Source of the DNA: JAQVSH01 sp964349835
GTDB lineage: Bacteria > Bacteroidota > Bacteroidia > Bacteroidales > UBA4181
Assembly: GCA_964349835.1 (NCBI GenBank)
Contig: CAYGID010000003.1
Location: forward strand, 1-64,000
Direction: 5' to 3'
Length of the DNA stretch: 64,000 nt
Both the position numbers and the translations under genes were made by a program. The notes beneath the pieces are model-generated. The model was not told the DNA's origin, ran no database searches, and saw only the letters and a program-made list of their open reading frames with translations. Below, piece after piece: positions 1 through 10,200 of the stretch (its first letter is position 1; every line of letters begins with the position of its first letter).

Positions 1-1067
1 AAGGCTACTATTCGCAACCGGCACTGCATACGCTGATCTATTACGGCATCTCAAAGCTTCTTGGCACCCAAGGCGAAGCCACCCTGTCGCTGCTTTATCT
101 GTGTAACTCCCTGTTCTCTGCATTACTGCTTACCCTCTTTCTGGTGTGGGTGCAAACTTTGTGGGGAACCGGAGTCGGCGCGGGAGTAGGCATCGGCATC
201 CTCTTCGCGCAATGGATAACCGTTTTTGGAAGAAACCTCTATTGGGTATTCGGTGCTTTCTATATCCCACTCGTGGTATCGCTCTGGCTGTTCGAAAAAT
301 CAAAAAACAGACAACTTTCGAACCGGAGAATCTTTGCCGTTTTGGCGCTAGCGATGGGTGTAAAGTGTCTATGTAACGGATTCGAATTTATCTCGTCGGT
401 GCTGGTAATGGCTATGATTCCCTTCATATTTTATGCTATTGATCAGGATTGGGGATGGAAACGCTTTATCCGGCGTTTTCTCGCAGGCGCTTCTGGAGCG
501 CTGGCCGGCGTTATCAGCGTGATGATACTTCTGTCGGTGCAACTCTCTTTCGAGAAGGGCTCTTGGGCGAAAGGTTGGGAATTTATCCTCCATAGTCTGC
601 AAAAACGCACCTTTGGCAGCGGCACATCCTTCGACAGTCAGATTGCCGAAAGCCTGCAAAGCGACCCCTGGGATGTATTCATGGTCTATTATCACGGACA
701 CGTCTGGAACATCAGCCACTGGTTTGAGGGCACCTCTCTTGAGGGATGGAGTAAAGTAGAGTTCTCGCTCTTCTTCCCGCTGCTTGCCGTTATCACTCTT
801 TGGATGCTCCTTGAAAAGAAAGATCCCGGGTCTGCATTGAGATATCGTCGCAATATGGCACTTATGGCCACCCTGTGGGTTTCGCTCGCCGGGCCGCTTT
901 CGTGGTTCTTCCTCTTTAAGGGACATGCGTTCATCCACACGCATATGGACCATATTGTGTGGCACTTCCCGTTTATGCTGCTGGCTTTTGTACTGATGGC
1001 CGAATTTATGAAACAATGTATCGCAACCTGTTTCTCAGAAAAGAAAACCAGCAAAGAGGTTCTTTAA
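1..1067 (+). CDS. Polytopic membrane protein, GT-C glycosyltransferase-like (5' truncated)
   Basis: The reading frame is open from base 3, so the N-terminus lies outside the window; the GTG at 144 is internal. About 350 residues are visible, made of many hydrophobic segments joined by short charged loops, and a basic tail that ends in KKTSKEVL. The visible start, GYYSQPALHTLIYYG, resembles the first periplasmic loop of dolichyl-phosphate-mannose-type (GT39-like) transferases, and a His-rich stretch (HTHMDHIVWHFPF) precedes the last membrane segment. I infer a lipid-linked-sugar transferase or a related membrane enzyme of envelope assembly, but no catalytic residue is identifiable here. The next gene, gcvP, converges on it. 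It could also be an uncharacterised integral membrane protein. Confidence 0.6.
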   Translation, partial: GYYSQPALHTLIYYGISKLLGTQGEATLSLLYLCNSLFSALLLTLFLVWVQTLWGTGVGAGVGIGILFAQWITVFGRNLYWVFGAFYIPLVVSLWLFEKSKNRQLSNRRIFAVLALAMGVKCLCNGFEFISSVLVMAMIPFIFYAIDQDWGWKRFIRRFLAGASGALAGVISVMILLSVQLSFEKGSWAKGWEFILHSLQKRTFGSGTSFDSQIAESLQSDPWDVFMVYYHGHVWNISHWFEGTSLEGWSKVEFSLFFPLLAVITLWMLLEKKDPGSALRYRRNMALMATLWVSLAGPLSWFFLFKGHAFIHTHMDHIVWHFPFMLLAFVLMAEFMKQCIATCFSEKKTSKEVL

Positions 1068-1163
1068 ATCGGGATAAAGTAGCTTCTACGCACAACGCTA
1101 CCCGAACAGGCTACATTTCTGAAAGGGCACCTGGTAAAGGCTCAGGCCTCTTTCCGAAAATTG

Positions 1164-1229
1164 CTTGCAGGTGCAGAGTAAATGAGTTGCGGGTGCAGAT
1201 CTGGTTACTTGCAGGTGCAGATCAGGTTT
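1164..1229. repeat. Three 22-bp tandem repeat units at the gcvP stop codon
   Basis: Three copies of a 13-bp core (CTTGCAGGTGCAG, middle copy GTTGCGGGTGCAG) start at 1164, 1186 and 1208, each followed by a 9-bp less conserved spacer, so the period is exactly 22 bp. The third unit is coding on the minus strand: it supplies the last codons of gcvP and its stop (1205-1207). Units one and two lie just downstream of gcvP. Confidence 0.75.
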
Positions 1230-4069
1230 CTGTCGCCGGAGGCATCATCGACACGGGCCGATCCCGGCCAGAATTTGTTTTCGCGAATCCAGGCAAGCGG
1301 ATAGGCAGCTTTTTCACGGCCGTAGGGGTGGCTCCAGTTGTCGGAAACCACTTCGGCCTCACAATGGGGGGCATTCTTGAGTACATTGTCATCGGCAGGC
1401 TGGGCTCCACCGGCTACCTCTTCTATCTCGGAATGGATCGAAAGCAGCGCCTCAGCAAAGCGATCGAGTTCGGCAAGTGACTCGCTCTCGGTGGGTTCAA
1501 CCATCAGGGTACCGTGTACCGGAAACGAGAGCGTGGGCGCATGAAAACCATAATCCATAAGGCGTTTGGCAATGTCGCCCTCGGTGATGCCCGAACTGCT
1601 CTTTAAGGGACGGCAATCGAGAATCATCTCATGAGCCACAAATCCCTCTTTATTGGTATAGAGCAGGTTGTATTTATCCTTGAGGCGCGCAGCCAGATAG
1701 TTGGCGTTCAGAATGGCATAACGGGTGGCCTCTGCAAGCCCCTCCTCTCCCATCATTTTAATGTAGGCCAGGGCAATTGAGAGAATTCCTGCACTTCCGT
1801 AGGGAGCGGCCGAAACGGCAGTGATGCCCTCGCTGCCCCCGGTTGCCACTTCGCAATGGGTGGGCAGATAGGGGGCCAGATGCGCTGTCACACAGATGGG
1901 GCCCACACCGGGACCGCCACCACCATGGGGGCTGGCAAAGGTCTTGTGCAAATTAAGATGACATACGTCGACGCCCAAAAAGCCCGGACTGGTTAACCCG
2001 GTTTGGGCATTCATGTTGGCACCGTCCATGTAAACCAGCCCGCCATTTTGATGTACAATCGAGATCATCTCCCTGATCCGTTCTTCGAACACCCCATGGG
2101 TCGAAGGGTAGGTAATCATAAAGACGGCCAGCTGATTGGCATACTGTTCGGCAAGCGCCTTCAGCGCCTCCACATCGATATCGCCCCGCTCTGTACAGGG
2201 AACGGTAACGGTTTTCATTCCGGCCATTACGGCACTGGCCGGATTGGTTCCGTGGGCCGAAGAGGGAATCAGTGCAATGTTTCTTGCTCCCTCTCCTCTC
2301 CGCTCAAGGTATTCGCGGATTACCAACAGGCCGGCATATTCGCCCGCAGCACCCGAGTTGGGCTGCAGCGAAACGGCATCGAAACCGGTTAATAGAGCCA
2401 GACTCTTTTCCAACTCGGCAATCAGCAGCCGGTATCCCTCTGCCTGTTCGGCAGGTACAAAGGGATGAAGCGCCGCGAAGCCGGGCCAGGTGATGGGCAG
2501 CATCTCCGATGCCGCGTTCAGTTTCATGGTACACGAACCCAGCGGAATCATGGAGTGGGTGAGCGAAATATCTTTCCGCTCCAGTTTTTTGATATAGCGC
2601 ATCATCACCGTCTCCGAACGGTTTTCGCTGAAAACCTTGTGCGTGAGAAAAGGCGAGCTACGAACCCACTCGCGCGGCCAAACGGCCAACGAGTCGGGAG
2701 TCGAAGCTACGGTGGCACATTTGCCCAGAACGGTTTCGAAAAGGGCAATGATAGCGGCAAGTTCGGCCTCACCCACCGTTTCGTCGAGGCTGATGCCTAT
2801 GTGACCCGATACAAAATAACGGAAATTGATTGACCGGGCCAACGCCTCGGTGCGGAGGGCCTCAGTAGAAATATGAGCCGGCAGCTCTATCTTGATCGTA
2901 TCGAAGAACCACTCCGAATCTATCGTGCATCCAAGACTCCGAAGGGCGGAGGCCAGCCGAAAGGTGTGGTTGTGTATAGTACGGGCAATGGCGGTAAGCC
3001 CTTCGGCTCCGTGATATACCGCATACATGCCTGCCATAATGGCCAACAGTGCCTGCGAGGTGCAGATATTCGAGGTGGCCTTTTCACGCTTAATATGCTG
3101 TTCGCGCGTCTGTAACGCCATACGAAGAGCCTTCTCCCCGCGAGCATCGACAGAGATTCCGATGATACGGCCGGGCATATCGCGTTTAAAGGCTTCGCGA
3201 CAGGCAAAAAAGGCAGCATGCGGCCCGCCGTAGGCCATGGGAAGGCCAAAGCGCTGGCAGCTGCCAAAGGCCATATCAGCACCCCACTCACCCGGGGGCG
3301 AAAGAAGGGTCAACGCCATCAAGTCGGTTGCCACGGCAAGCAGTTGTCCGTTATCGTGAAGCTTGCGGGCAAAATCGCTGTAATCGCAGAGGGCTCCGTC
3401 GGCATTGGGAAACTGAACAATGGCACCAAAGATATCGCTCTCGGGTTCAAAGTCGGCATAATCGCCCAGCCTGATCTCAATGCCTGCGGGGGTGGCACGT
3501 GTCATCAACACGTCGAGGGTTTGAGGAAAGAGCCGTTCATCCACAAAGAGCACCGAAGCGCCCCGCTTAACCAACTCGCGCGAACGGGCATGGAACATCA
3601 TCAGCATGGCCTCAGCAGCAGCCTGTGCCTCATCGAGCAGCGAGGCGTTGGCCACCTCCAACCCGGTAAGATCCGACACCATGGTCTGAAAATTGAGCAG
3701 GGCCTCCAGCCTGCCTTGCGACACCTCGGCCTGATAGGGGGTGTAGGAGGTGTACCAGGAGGGGTTCTCCAGAATATTGCGCAGAATCACCGAGGGGGTA
3801 ATGGTATTGTAGTAGCCCATCCCAATGTAGGAGCTATAGAGCCGGTTCTTTTCGGAAAGCTCGCGCAGCCATTGCAGGCAGGCGTACTCACTCATGGCCT
3901 CGCCCACCGCAGGAGGATGCGGCAATCGGATAGAGGCGGGCAGAGCCCTGTCTATCAGCTCATCGAGCGAAGATACCCCGATGGTTTGGAGCATACGCGA
4001 AAGATCGAACCCATCGGGACCGATGTGGCGGGAAGAAAATTGTGCTGGGGCCATAATAGAAGAATTCAT
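1205..4069 (-). CDS. gcvP: Glycine dehydrogenase (decarboxylating), glycine cleavage P-protein
   Basis: P-protein decarboxylates glycine with pyridoxal phosphate and passes the aminomethyl group to lipoyl-GcvH, in the cytosolic glycine cleavage system. At 954 residues it is the full-length single-chain form, with two homologous halves. The N-terminus (FSSRHIGPD) is typical, the glycine-rich PLP site HKTFASPHGGGGPG places the Schiff-base lysine at K709, and the C-terminus has the family GDRNL motif. The last residues, ICTCK, are encoded by a short tandem repeat. No gcvT, gcvH or lpd is in the window, so the gene stands alone. Its 3' end converges on the membrane protein gene at 1-1067. Start chosen at the first ATG; a start at MAPAQF five codons later is equally possible. 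Confidence 0.97.
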   Translation of the reverse strand: MNSSIMAPAQFSSRHIGPDGFDLSRMLQTIGVSSLDELIDRALPASIRLPHPPAVGEAMSEYACLQWLRELSEKNRLYSSYIGMGYYNTITPSVILRNILENPSWYTSYTPYQAEVSQGRLEALLNFQTMVSDLTGLEVANASLLDEAQAAAEAMLMMFHARSRELVKRGASVLFVDERLFPQTLDVLMTRATPAGIEIRLGDYADFEPESDIFGAIVQFPNADGALCDYSDFARKLHDNGQLLAVATDLMALTLLSPPGEWGADMAFGSCQRFGLPMAYGGPHAAFFACREAFKRDMPGRIIGISVDARGEKALRMALQTREQHIKREKATSNICTSQALLAIMAGMYAVYHGAEGLTAIARTIHNHTFRLASALRSLGCTIDSEWFFDTIKIELPAHISTEALRTEALARSINFRYFVSGHIGISLDETVGEAELAAIIALFETVLGKCATVASTPDSLAVWPREWVRSSPFLTHKVFSENRSETVMMRYIKKLERKDISLTHSMIPLGSCTMKLNAASEMLPITWPGFAALHPFVPAEQAEGYRLLIAELEKSLALLTGFDAVSLQPNSGAAGEYAGLLVIREYLERRGEGARNIALIPSSAHGTNPASAVMAGMKTVTVPCTERGDIDVEALKALAEQYANQLAVFMITYPSTHGVFEERIREMISIVHQNGGLVYMDGANMNAQTGLTSPGFLGVDVCHLNLHKTFASPHGGGGPGVGPICVTAHLAPYLPTHCEVATGGSEGITAVSAAPYGSAGILSIALAYIKMMGEEGLAEATRYAILNANYLAARLKDKYNLLYTNKEGFVAHEMILDCRPLKSSSGITEGDIAKRLMDYGFHAPTLSFPVHGTLMVEPTESESLAELDRFAEALLSIHSEIEEVAGGAQPADDNVLKNAPHCEAEVVSDNWSHPYGREKAAYPLAWIRENKFWPGSARVDDASGDRNLICTCK

Positions 4070-4160
4070 CCGGAATAGAGGGTGCGAAATTACAACTATC
4101 CCATGTATGGAATACTACAAATGATATGTTACAAAACATTCGCCGAAGCAACAACCGGGT

Positions 4161-4814
4161 TTATACCCGCCCGAGCCGCAGCAAAAAAGGGTTTCCGGCT
4201 AATTCGTGTCCAATTGTGGTTTTGGGTCCGTGGCCGGGGTAAACGGTTGTGTCGGGGGGGAGCACCAACACCTTGGCATAAATGCCATCGATGAGGGTAT
4301 CGTAATTGCCCCCGTAGAGGTCAGTTCGACCAATACTCCCGGCAAACAACACATCGCCCCCAATCAGGAAGGCCTGCTCGCGGCAGTAAAAGAGCAAACT
4401 CCCGGGCGAGTGGCCGGGCACATGAATCGACGTAAGACGGCTATTGCCAAACACAATCTCTTCGCCCTCCTCAATGTAGCGGGTGGCTGCGGGGGGAAGT
4501 TCAACCCGGAGTCCAAACATCTGCCCCTGGGTCACCGCATTTTCGAGCAGATAGCTGTCGGCCGCATGCATTGCAAAGGGAATATTCCAGGTATCAACCA
4601 CAAACCGACTACCCAACAGGTGGTCTACATGCCCGTGCGTGTTCAGCAGCAGAATAGGTTTCAACTGCGAATCCTCCACATACCGCTTCAGTGTTTCACA
4701 CTCCTCACGGGTATAGCATCCGGCATCCACAATAATGCACTCGCGGCTCTCGTCCGAAAGCACAAAGGTAGCCTCCTCGAAGGGGCTGAAAGAGAATTGT
4801 TTCAGTGTAATCAT
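4161..4814 (-). CDS. MBL-fold metallohydrolase, glyoxalase II-like
   Basis: A 217-residue metallo-beta-lactamase-fold hydrolase. The binuclear metal motif HxHxDH is NTHGHVDH (H60, H62, D64, H65). Further ligands are in the VPGHSPGS segment, the GGDVLF segment and the VYPGHGP motif near the C-terminus. The compact length and the motif order fit the hydroxyacylglutathione hydrolase / persulfide dioxygenase-like group of cytosolic thioester hydrolases; the true substrate cannot be read from sequence. The start codon overlaps the pcm stop by 4 bases (ATGA), so the two genes are probably co-transcribed and translationally coupled. A 5-bp hairpin overlaps the stop codon but has no U-tract. Confidence 0.88.
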   Translation of the reverse strand: MITLKQFSFSPFEEATFVLSDESRECIIVDAGCYTREECETLKRYVEDSQLKPILLLNTHGHVDHLLGSRFVVDTWNIPFAMHAADSYLLENAVTQGQMFGLRVELPPAATRYIEEGEEIVFGNSRLTSIHVPGHSPGSLLFYCREQAFLIGGDVLFAGSIGRTDLYGGNYDTLIDGIYAKVLVLPPDTTVYPGHGPKTTIGHELAGNPFLLRLGRV

Positions 4815-5491
4815 AATGTATCGTTCATTGGCGTCCCGGGCCTGCGGGGCAAAATCCGCCCCTCAAGCATAGGAACAAAAGAGTATAAACCGTGCTCCGA
4901 CTGCACAAAATCGCCATTGGCAGTTTTCGAAAGCAGTGTCATCACCTGATAATCGGAAGGCCCCAGGGGAATCACCATCTTACCTCCATAGGCCAGCTGA
5001 TTGGCCAGTTGAGCCGGAACAGAGGCCACGCCGCAAGTCACAAGAATTCTGTCGAAGGGAGCATACGCCGGTAAACCGGCGAAGCCGTCGCCATGAAAAA
5101 GGTTCAGTGCATAGGCCATGCCTGCAAAGTGCTTTCGGGCAGTCCTGAATAGAGGATAATGGCGCTCAACCGAAAATACAATGGCACCCATTTCGGCCAG
5201 AATGGCAGCCTGATAACCCGAACCGGTACCAATTTCTAACACCCGGTGTCGGGGCCGCACATCGAGCAGATGTGTCTGCATGGCAACCGTGTAGGGCTGC
5301 GAAATGGTCTGACCTTCGCCAATGGGAAAAGGCTTATCATGGTAGGCCAGATGGGCCAGACCTTTTTCCATAAAATGCTGTCGGGGAACTCTTTCCATGG
5401 CCGAAAGCACCCGTTCGTCGGTTATGCCCTTCTGCCGGAGTTCGCCGATGAGGCGCTTCCTCTGCCCCTGGAATAAAATCGGGTCGTCCAT
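4811..5491 (-). CDS. pcm: Protein-L-isoaspartate O-methyltransferase
   Basis: Repairs isoaspartyl residues in damaged proteins by SAM-dependent methylation. The SAM-binding motif I is VLEIGTGSGYQAAI, preceded by the family signature GQTISQPYTVA. Length is 226 residues, as expected. An in-frame ATG at 5512 would add seven residues, but a promoter -7 box (TATCTTTG on this strand, 5510-5517) covers that codon, so translation most likely starts at 5491 with MDDPILFQG. It heads a two-gene operon with the MBL-fold hydrolase and is divergent from the Gfo/Idh-like gene at 5634. Confidence 0.95.
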   Translation of the reverse strand: MDDPILFQGQRKRLIGELRQKGITDERVLSAMERVPRQHFMEKGLAHLAYHDKPFPIGEGQTISQPYTVAMQTHLLDVRPRHRVLEIGTGSGYQAAILAEMGAIVFSVERHYPLFRTARKHFAGMAYALNLFHGDGFAGLPAYAPFDRILVTCGVASVPAQLANQLAYGGKMVIPLGPSDYQVMTLLSKTANGDFVQSEHGLYSFVPMLEGRILPRRPGTPMNDTL

Positions 5492-5509
5492 TGTAGATTC
5501 TTCGGTCAA

Positions 5510-5517
5510 CAAAGATA
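5510..5517 (-). promoter_or_regulatory. Putative Bacteroidetes -7 box for pcm
   Basis: TATCTTTG on the minus strand matches the TAnnTTTG consensus of the phylum's primary sigma factor. I see no clear TTTG -33 element. The predicted transcription start is near 5503, downstream of the longer pcm start and upstream of ATG 5491. Confidence 0.45.
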
Positions 5518-5600
5518 GTAAACTGTTTCAACAACTGTTTTGAACAGGCAACAGTTGATAAATAGTGGGCCGAAAGTGCAGGAAATAGGCTCTTTCTACC

Positions 5601-5608
5601 TATTTTTG
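5601..5608 (+). promoter_or_regulatory. Putative -7 box for the Gfo/Idh-like gene
   Basis: TATTTTTG matches TAnnTTTG. It lies 25 bases before the ATG at 5634, giving a short leader. There is no convincing -33 element. Confidence 0.35.
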
Positions 5609-5633
5609 GGACGTTCCAACTTACACATTTTGC

Positions 5634-6551
5634 ATGGTTGCATTCGGAGTTGTCGGATTAACTCAGTTGTCAAAGTCGTTTCTGGAGGTTTTTGCACCAC
5701 AATCTTCGTTCGATTTGGCAGGTCTCTTCGACACCGACCCGAAACAGAGTCATCTTGCAGCCAGGGCCTGCCGAACCATCTCGTACAGAGAGCCTGAAGC
5801 GCTCTTCCAATTTTCGGAAGCTGTCATTCTGGGAGAGGAGTCGGACAATACCTTTGCGCTGGCCAAAGAGGCTCTTACCCATTTCCAGCATCTCTTTATC
5901 TGCCTTCCTTCGAGCCTCTCGGAGGAGGAGATGAGCGCCCTGCTCAAAATTTCGGAAGAGTCGCAAGTATTGGTGAGGTTTGGTGGAAGCATCATGCACC
6001 ATCCGGTTTCGGAGGCACTGGCAGCAAAGAGTTCGCGTCCTTTTTTTGTGGAGATGCACCATTCGCTGCACGAAGAGCCAAAGAGCGCAATCAGGAGCAG
6101 GCTTGTCAATCTCATGACCGCCGACCTCTCTTTCCTGCTCTCCCTTACGGAGGGGATGGTCTGTAAGGCCGAAACCTCCGTTCCGGGCAACGCCTCCGGA
6201 AACGGGGCGCTGGAATGTCGTCTGAAAATCGATAACGGCGCCGAAATCAGAATGGTCTACTCCTTTTGCAGCCCCACACCCCAACGGGTGGTCACGTTGC
6301 AACAGCCGGGCGCTACGCTTGTAGCCGATTATCATGCCGGAACCCTCACCTCGGGTCCAACCATAGAAACCCTGGCATCAAACCCTTTTCAGTGCACGCT
6401 TAGTCAGCTGGAGGCCTTTGCCCGCGACATAGAAAACCACGAAAGCGAACTAATCGACAGGGATATCCTGATGTTTTTTCTGGCTCACGCGCTGATTAAT
6501 AAAGCCAAGCCGTGGCTCCTGGTCAATTGCCCGATTCGATTCGAAGTATAA
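5634..6551 (+). CDS. Gfo/Idh/MocA-like protein with degenerate Rossmann motif
   Basis: A 305-residue protein whose layout (N-terminal nucleotide-binding-like half to about residue 115, C-terminal alpha/beta half) resembles Gfo/Idh/MocA oxidoreductases. The opening strand VAFGVVGLTQLSKSF lacks the GxGxxG dinucleotide signature, and the EKP catalytic motif is replaced by QVLVRFGGS. It may therefore be a non-catalytic or divergent relative. It stands alone between divergent pcm and convergent DUF4294 and overlaps the latter's 3' end by 29 bases. Codon use looks like its neighbours, and the undisturbed frame over 900 bases supports a real gene. No specific substrate can be proposed. Confidence 0.7.
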   Translation: MVAFGVVGLTQLSKSFLEVFAPQSSFDLAGLFDTDPKQSHLAARACRTISYREPEALFQFSEAVILGEESDNTFALAKEALTHFQHLFICLPSSLSEEEMSALLKISEESQVLVRFGGSIMHHPVSEALAAKSSRPFFVEMHHSLHEEPKSAIRSRLVNLMTADLSFLLSLTEGMVCKAETSVPGNASGNGALECRLKIDNGAEIRMVYSFCSPTPQRVVTLQQPGATLVADYHAGTLTSGPTIETLASNPFQCTLSQLEAFARDIENHESELIDRDILMFFLAHALINKAKPWLLVNCPIRFEV

Positions 6552-7113
6552 TCTCTTCTATGAGTTCGTCTTCGCCGGTGCCATCGTAGGCATCCTTCAG
6601 GTTGAGCCCGAAAATTCGGGCCAGAGTCTGCCAGAAAAAAGCCGACAGTTTTCCGCGAAACTCCTGCAATAAGGCGTATGAGGTGATGCCTGTTTCGCGG
6701 TCTATCAGTTTAATCAGAATTCGTCCCTGCGTAATGGTGAGCCGCTTGAGTTCGCCCTCAAACTGACTTCTAATCTCGGATTCGACCTTCCGCGCATACT
6801 CCTTCCGCTCCTTGTCGCCCTTAATCGAGAGATAATGTTGATTGAGCACCTTGAACTTTTGCCGGATAAGCACCACATAGGGGTAGACCTTTCGCACATT
6901 GTGTTCGAGCCGAGTGTAACGACGAGCCTGCGCACGATTCTTGAACTGAGGGGGAGCAAAAATCACCACCTCGGGAATGGTGGTAAGGTAAAGCGTGTCG
7001 CCATTGGGCAACAGGCGGTAGCCAACCATCTGCATCGGCTTTTGAACCGGAGTTTGAGCGGTTGCGGTGAAAGCCAGAAAACAGAGTAACAATATGGTAA
7101 CCGATATCCTCAT
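6523..7113 (-). CDS. DUF4294 domain exported protein
   Basis: A 196-residue protein with an N-terminal signal peptide (MRISVTILLLCFLAFTATAQ, cleavage expected after the Ala-Gln region), so it acts in the periplasm or at the outer membrane. The mature part has a short beta-rich start (GYRLLPNGDTLYLTTIPEVVIF) followed by a basic helical region, ALQEFRGKLSAFFWQ-type segments and an acidic tail. This matches my memory of DUF4294, a family found in Bacteroidetes with unknown function. In-frame ATGs at 7134 and 7131 exist, but the signal peptide begins naturally at 7113. Divergent from carB; 3' end overlaps the Gfo/Idh-like gene. Confidence 0.82.
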   Translation of the reverse strand: MRISVTILLLCFLAFTATAQTPVQKPMQMVGYRLLPNGDTLYLTTIPEVVIFAPPQFKNRAQARRYTRLEHNVRKVYPYVVLIRQKFKVLNQHYLSIKGDKERKEYARKVESEIRSQFEGELKRLTITQGRILIKLIDRETGITSYALLQEFRGKLSAFFWQTLARIFGLNLKDAYDGTGEDELIEEIILRIESGN

Positions 7114-7238
7114 AAAGCCATATTCCCGCATCAATCATCCAATAGCTGCCGAAATGCAAAATAACGACAATCGGTGTAATAAAGGGGAATTGTTCTAAAA
7201 TAATTTAACCACCACACAAAAGACTTCCCTATTTTATC

Positions 7239-7246
7239 TAATTTTG
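7239..7246 (+). promoter_or_regulatory. Putative -7 box for carB
   Basis: TAATTTTG matches TAnnTTTG 39 bases before the carB ATG. A -33 element is not obvious. Confidence 0.4.
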
Positions 7247-7284
7247 CAGGTTGAAAAAACACGCATAAACACATCCTCCGCCGA

Positions 7285-10200
7285 ATGGAACACAACATGA
7301 AAAAAGTGATCGTGCTCGGGTCGGGCGCGCTGAAAATTGGAGAAGCTGGTGAGTTTGACTATTCCGGATCGCAGGCCTTAAAGGCCCTACGCGAAGAGGG
7401 GATTGAGACAGTCCTCATCAACCCCAACATCGCCACCGTCCAAACCTCCGAGGGCATTGCCGACAAGATCTATTTTCTTCCGGTAACGCCCTATTTTGTT
7501 GAAAAAGTGATTGCCAAAGAAAAACCTGAAGGAATTCTTCTTGCTTTTGGAGGGCAAACCGCGCTGAATTGCGGAATCGCTCTTTTCAAGAATGGTGTGC
7601 TCAACAAGTACAATGTAAAAGTACTCGGAACCCCTGTCCAGGCTATTATGGACACCGAAGACCGCGAACTCTTTGTAGGCAAGCTGGATGAGATTCAGAT
7701 AAAAACACCCCGAAGCTTTGCGGTCGAAAATTTGGCCGATGCCAAAAAGGCAGCCAAAGAGTTGGGGTTCCCTATTATTGTGCGTGCAGCCTACGCGCTG
7801 GGCGGTTTGGGCAGCGGCTTCTGTACCAACGATGAGGAGTTGGAAACTCTGGTCAGTAAATCGTTTACCTACTCCAGCCAGGTTCTTGTTGAGGAGTCGC
7901 TTAAAGGATGGAAAGAGATTGAATATGAGGTTGTCCGCGACCGTTACGACAACTGCATCACCGTGTGCAGCATGGAAAACTTCGACCCGCTGGGGATTCA
8001 TACCGGCGAAAGTATTGTTGTAGCACCTACCCAAACGCTCACCAACAGCGAGGTGCAGAAACTGCGCAGCGCTGCCATTGCCATTGTACGCCATGTGGGC
8101 ATCGTGGGTGAATGTAACGTACAGTTTGCCCTCGACCCCTTCTCCGAAGAGTACCGGGTTATTGAGGTGAACGCCCGCCTTTCGCGTTCGAGCGCACTCG
8201 CTTCGAAAGCAACCGGTTACCCGCTCGCCTTTATTGCTGCCAAACTGGGGCTGGGCTACGGTTTGTACGAACTGCGGAATTCCATAACTAAGGTAACCTC
8301 CGCCTTTTTTGAACCGGCCATCGACTATATTGTCTGCAAGATTCCCCGTTGGGATATGAACAAGTTTCACGGCGTTTCGCGACTCATCGGATCATCGATG
8401 AAGAGCGTTGGCGAGGTGATGGCCATTGGCCGCTCGTTCGAGGAGACTATCCAGAAGGGACTTCGGATGATTGGGCAGGGCATGCACGGATTTGTTGGCA
8501 ACCACGAAATCAAGGTGTCTAACATCCGTCAAGAACTTTCGGAGCCTACCGATATGCGCATCTTTATCATTGCCAAGGCCTTAGATGAGGGCATGAGCAT
8601 CGATGAAATCTACGAGTTAACCAAAATCGACAAATGGTTCCTCTATAAGTTGAAGAACATTCACGACATCGAAAAGGAGCTCGAAAAATATTCAACCCTC
8701 GAGGCACTTCCGCTCGCCATGCTGAGCCATTCCAAACGAGCCGGCTTCTCCGACTTCCAGATTGCCAGGATGGTATTTAAGCCCCAGGTTGCCGATATGG
8801 AGCGCTACCTGCTTAAGGTACGTGCCTTCCGCAAACAGTTCTCGATTGTTCCCTCTGTAAAGCAGATAGATACGCTGGCAGCCGAATATCCCGCCCAGAC
8901 CAACTATCTCTATATGACTTACCACGGTATCGAACACGACATTCAATTCGAACACGATAACCGTTCGGTGATTGTGTTGGGTTCGGGTGCTTATCGTATT
9001 GGAAGCTCCGTAGAGTTTGACTGGTGCAGCGTAAACGCGATTAAGGCCATCAGAAAGGAGAATTACCGCTCCATCATGATTAACTACAATCCCGAAACGG
9101 TAAGTACCGACTACGACTCCTGCGACAAGCTCTACTTTGAGGAGTTGTCGCTCGAAAGGGTTCTGGATATCTGCGATCTGGAGCAACCAATGGGAGTAAT
9201 TGTATCGATGGGCGGCCAAATCCCCAACAACCTGTCGATGCGGTTGTATAAGCAACAAATCCCCATTCTGGGCACCTCTCCTCTCTCGATCGATGAGGCC
9301 GAAGACCGCCACAAATTCTCTATGATGTGCGACAGACTCGGCATCGACCAGCCGCGATGGAAAGAGCTCACCACCATGACCGAGATCTATAAATTCTCGG
9401 ACGAAGTGGGATTCCCTCTGCTCATCCGCCCCTCGTATGTATTGTCGGGTGCCGCCATGAACGTGGTGTCGAACCAGGAGGAGTTGAAGGATTATCTGGA
9501 ACTGGCTGTGAAAGTGTCGAAACAACATCCGGTTGTAGTGACCGAATTTCTCACCTATGCCAAGGAGATTGAATTCGACGGGGTGTCGAGTAAGGGCGAA
9601 ATTCTGGCCTACGCCATTTCGGAGCATGTAGAATTTGCAGGGGTACACAGCGGCGATGCCACCATCGTTTTTCCTCCGCAAAAGCTCTATTTCGAAACCG
9701 TCCGAAGGGTGAAGCGGATTGCCCGCCAGATTGCCAAAGGACTCCAGATCTCGGGGCCCTTCAACATTCAGTTCCTTGCCCGCGACAACGAAATCAAGGT
9801 CATTGAGTGTAACCTGAGGGCTTCGCGAAGCATGCCGTTTGTGTCGAAGGTTCTAAAGCTTAACCTAATCGAGATGGCCACCCGGGTTATGCTGGGCCTT
9901 CCGGTTAAGACGGTCGACAAATCGAATTTCGACCTCGACTATATCGGCATTAAGGCGTCGCAATTCTCCTTCCACCGTCTGCTGAAGGCCGACCCGATTC
10001 TGGGGGTAGAGATGGCCTCGACCGGCGAAGTAGGTTGTATTGGCGACGACTACCACGAAACGCTGCTTAAATCGATGCTCTCTATCGGGCTCACGATTCC
10101 TGCCAAAAATATCCTGATCTCGAGCGGATCGCCAAAAGAGAAGGTCGAACTGCTGCAGCCTGCCAAAATGCTGGTTGCAAAAGGGTACAACCTATTTGCC

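Noticed and set aside
1164..1229. CRISPR array
   Set aside because: Repeat cores are 13 bp with 9-bp similar spacers; far too short, and no cas genes are near.
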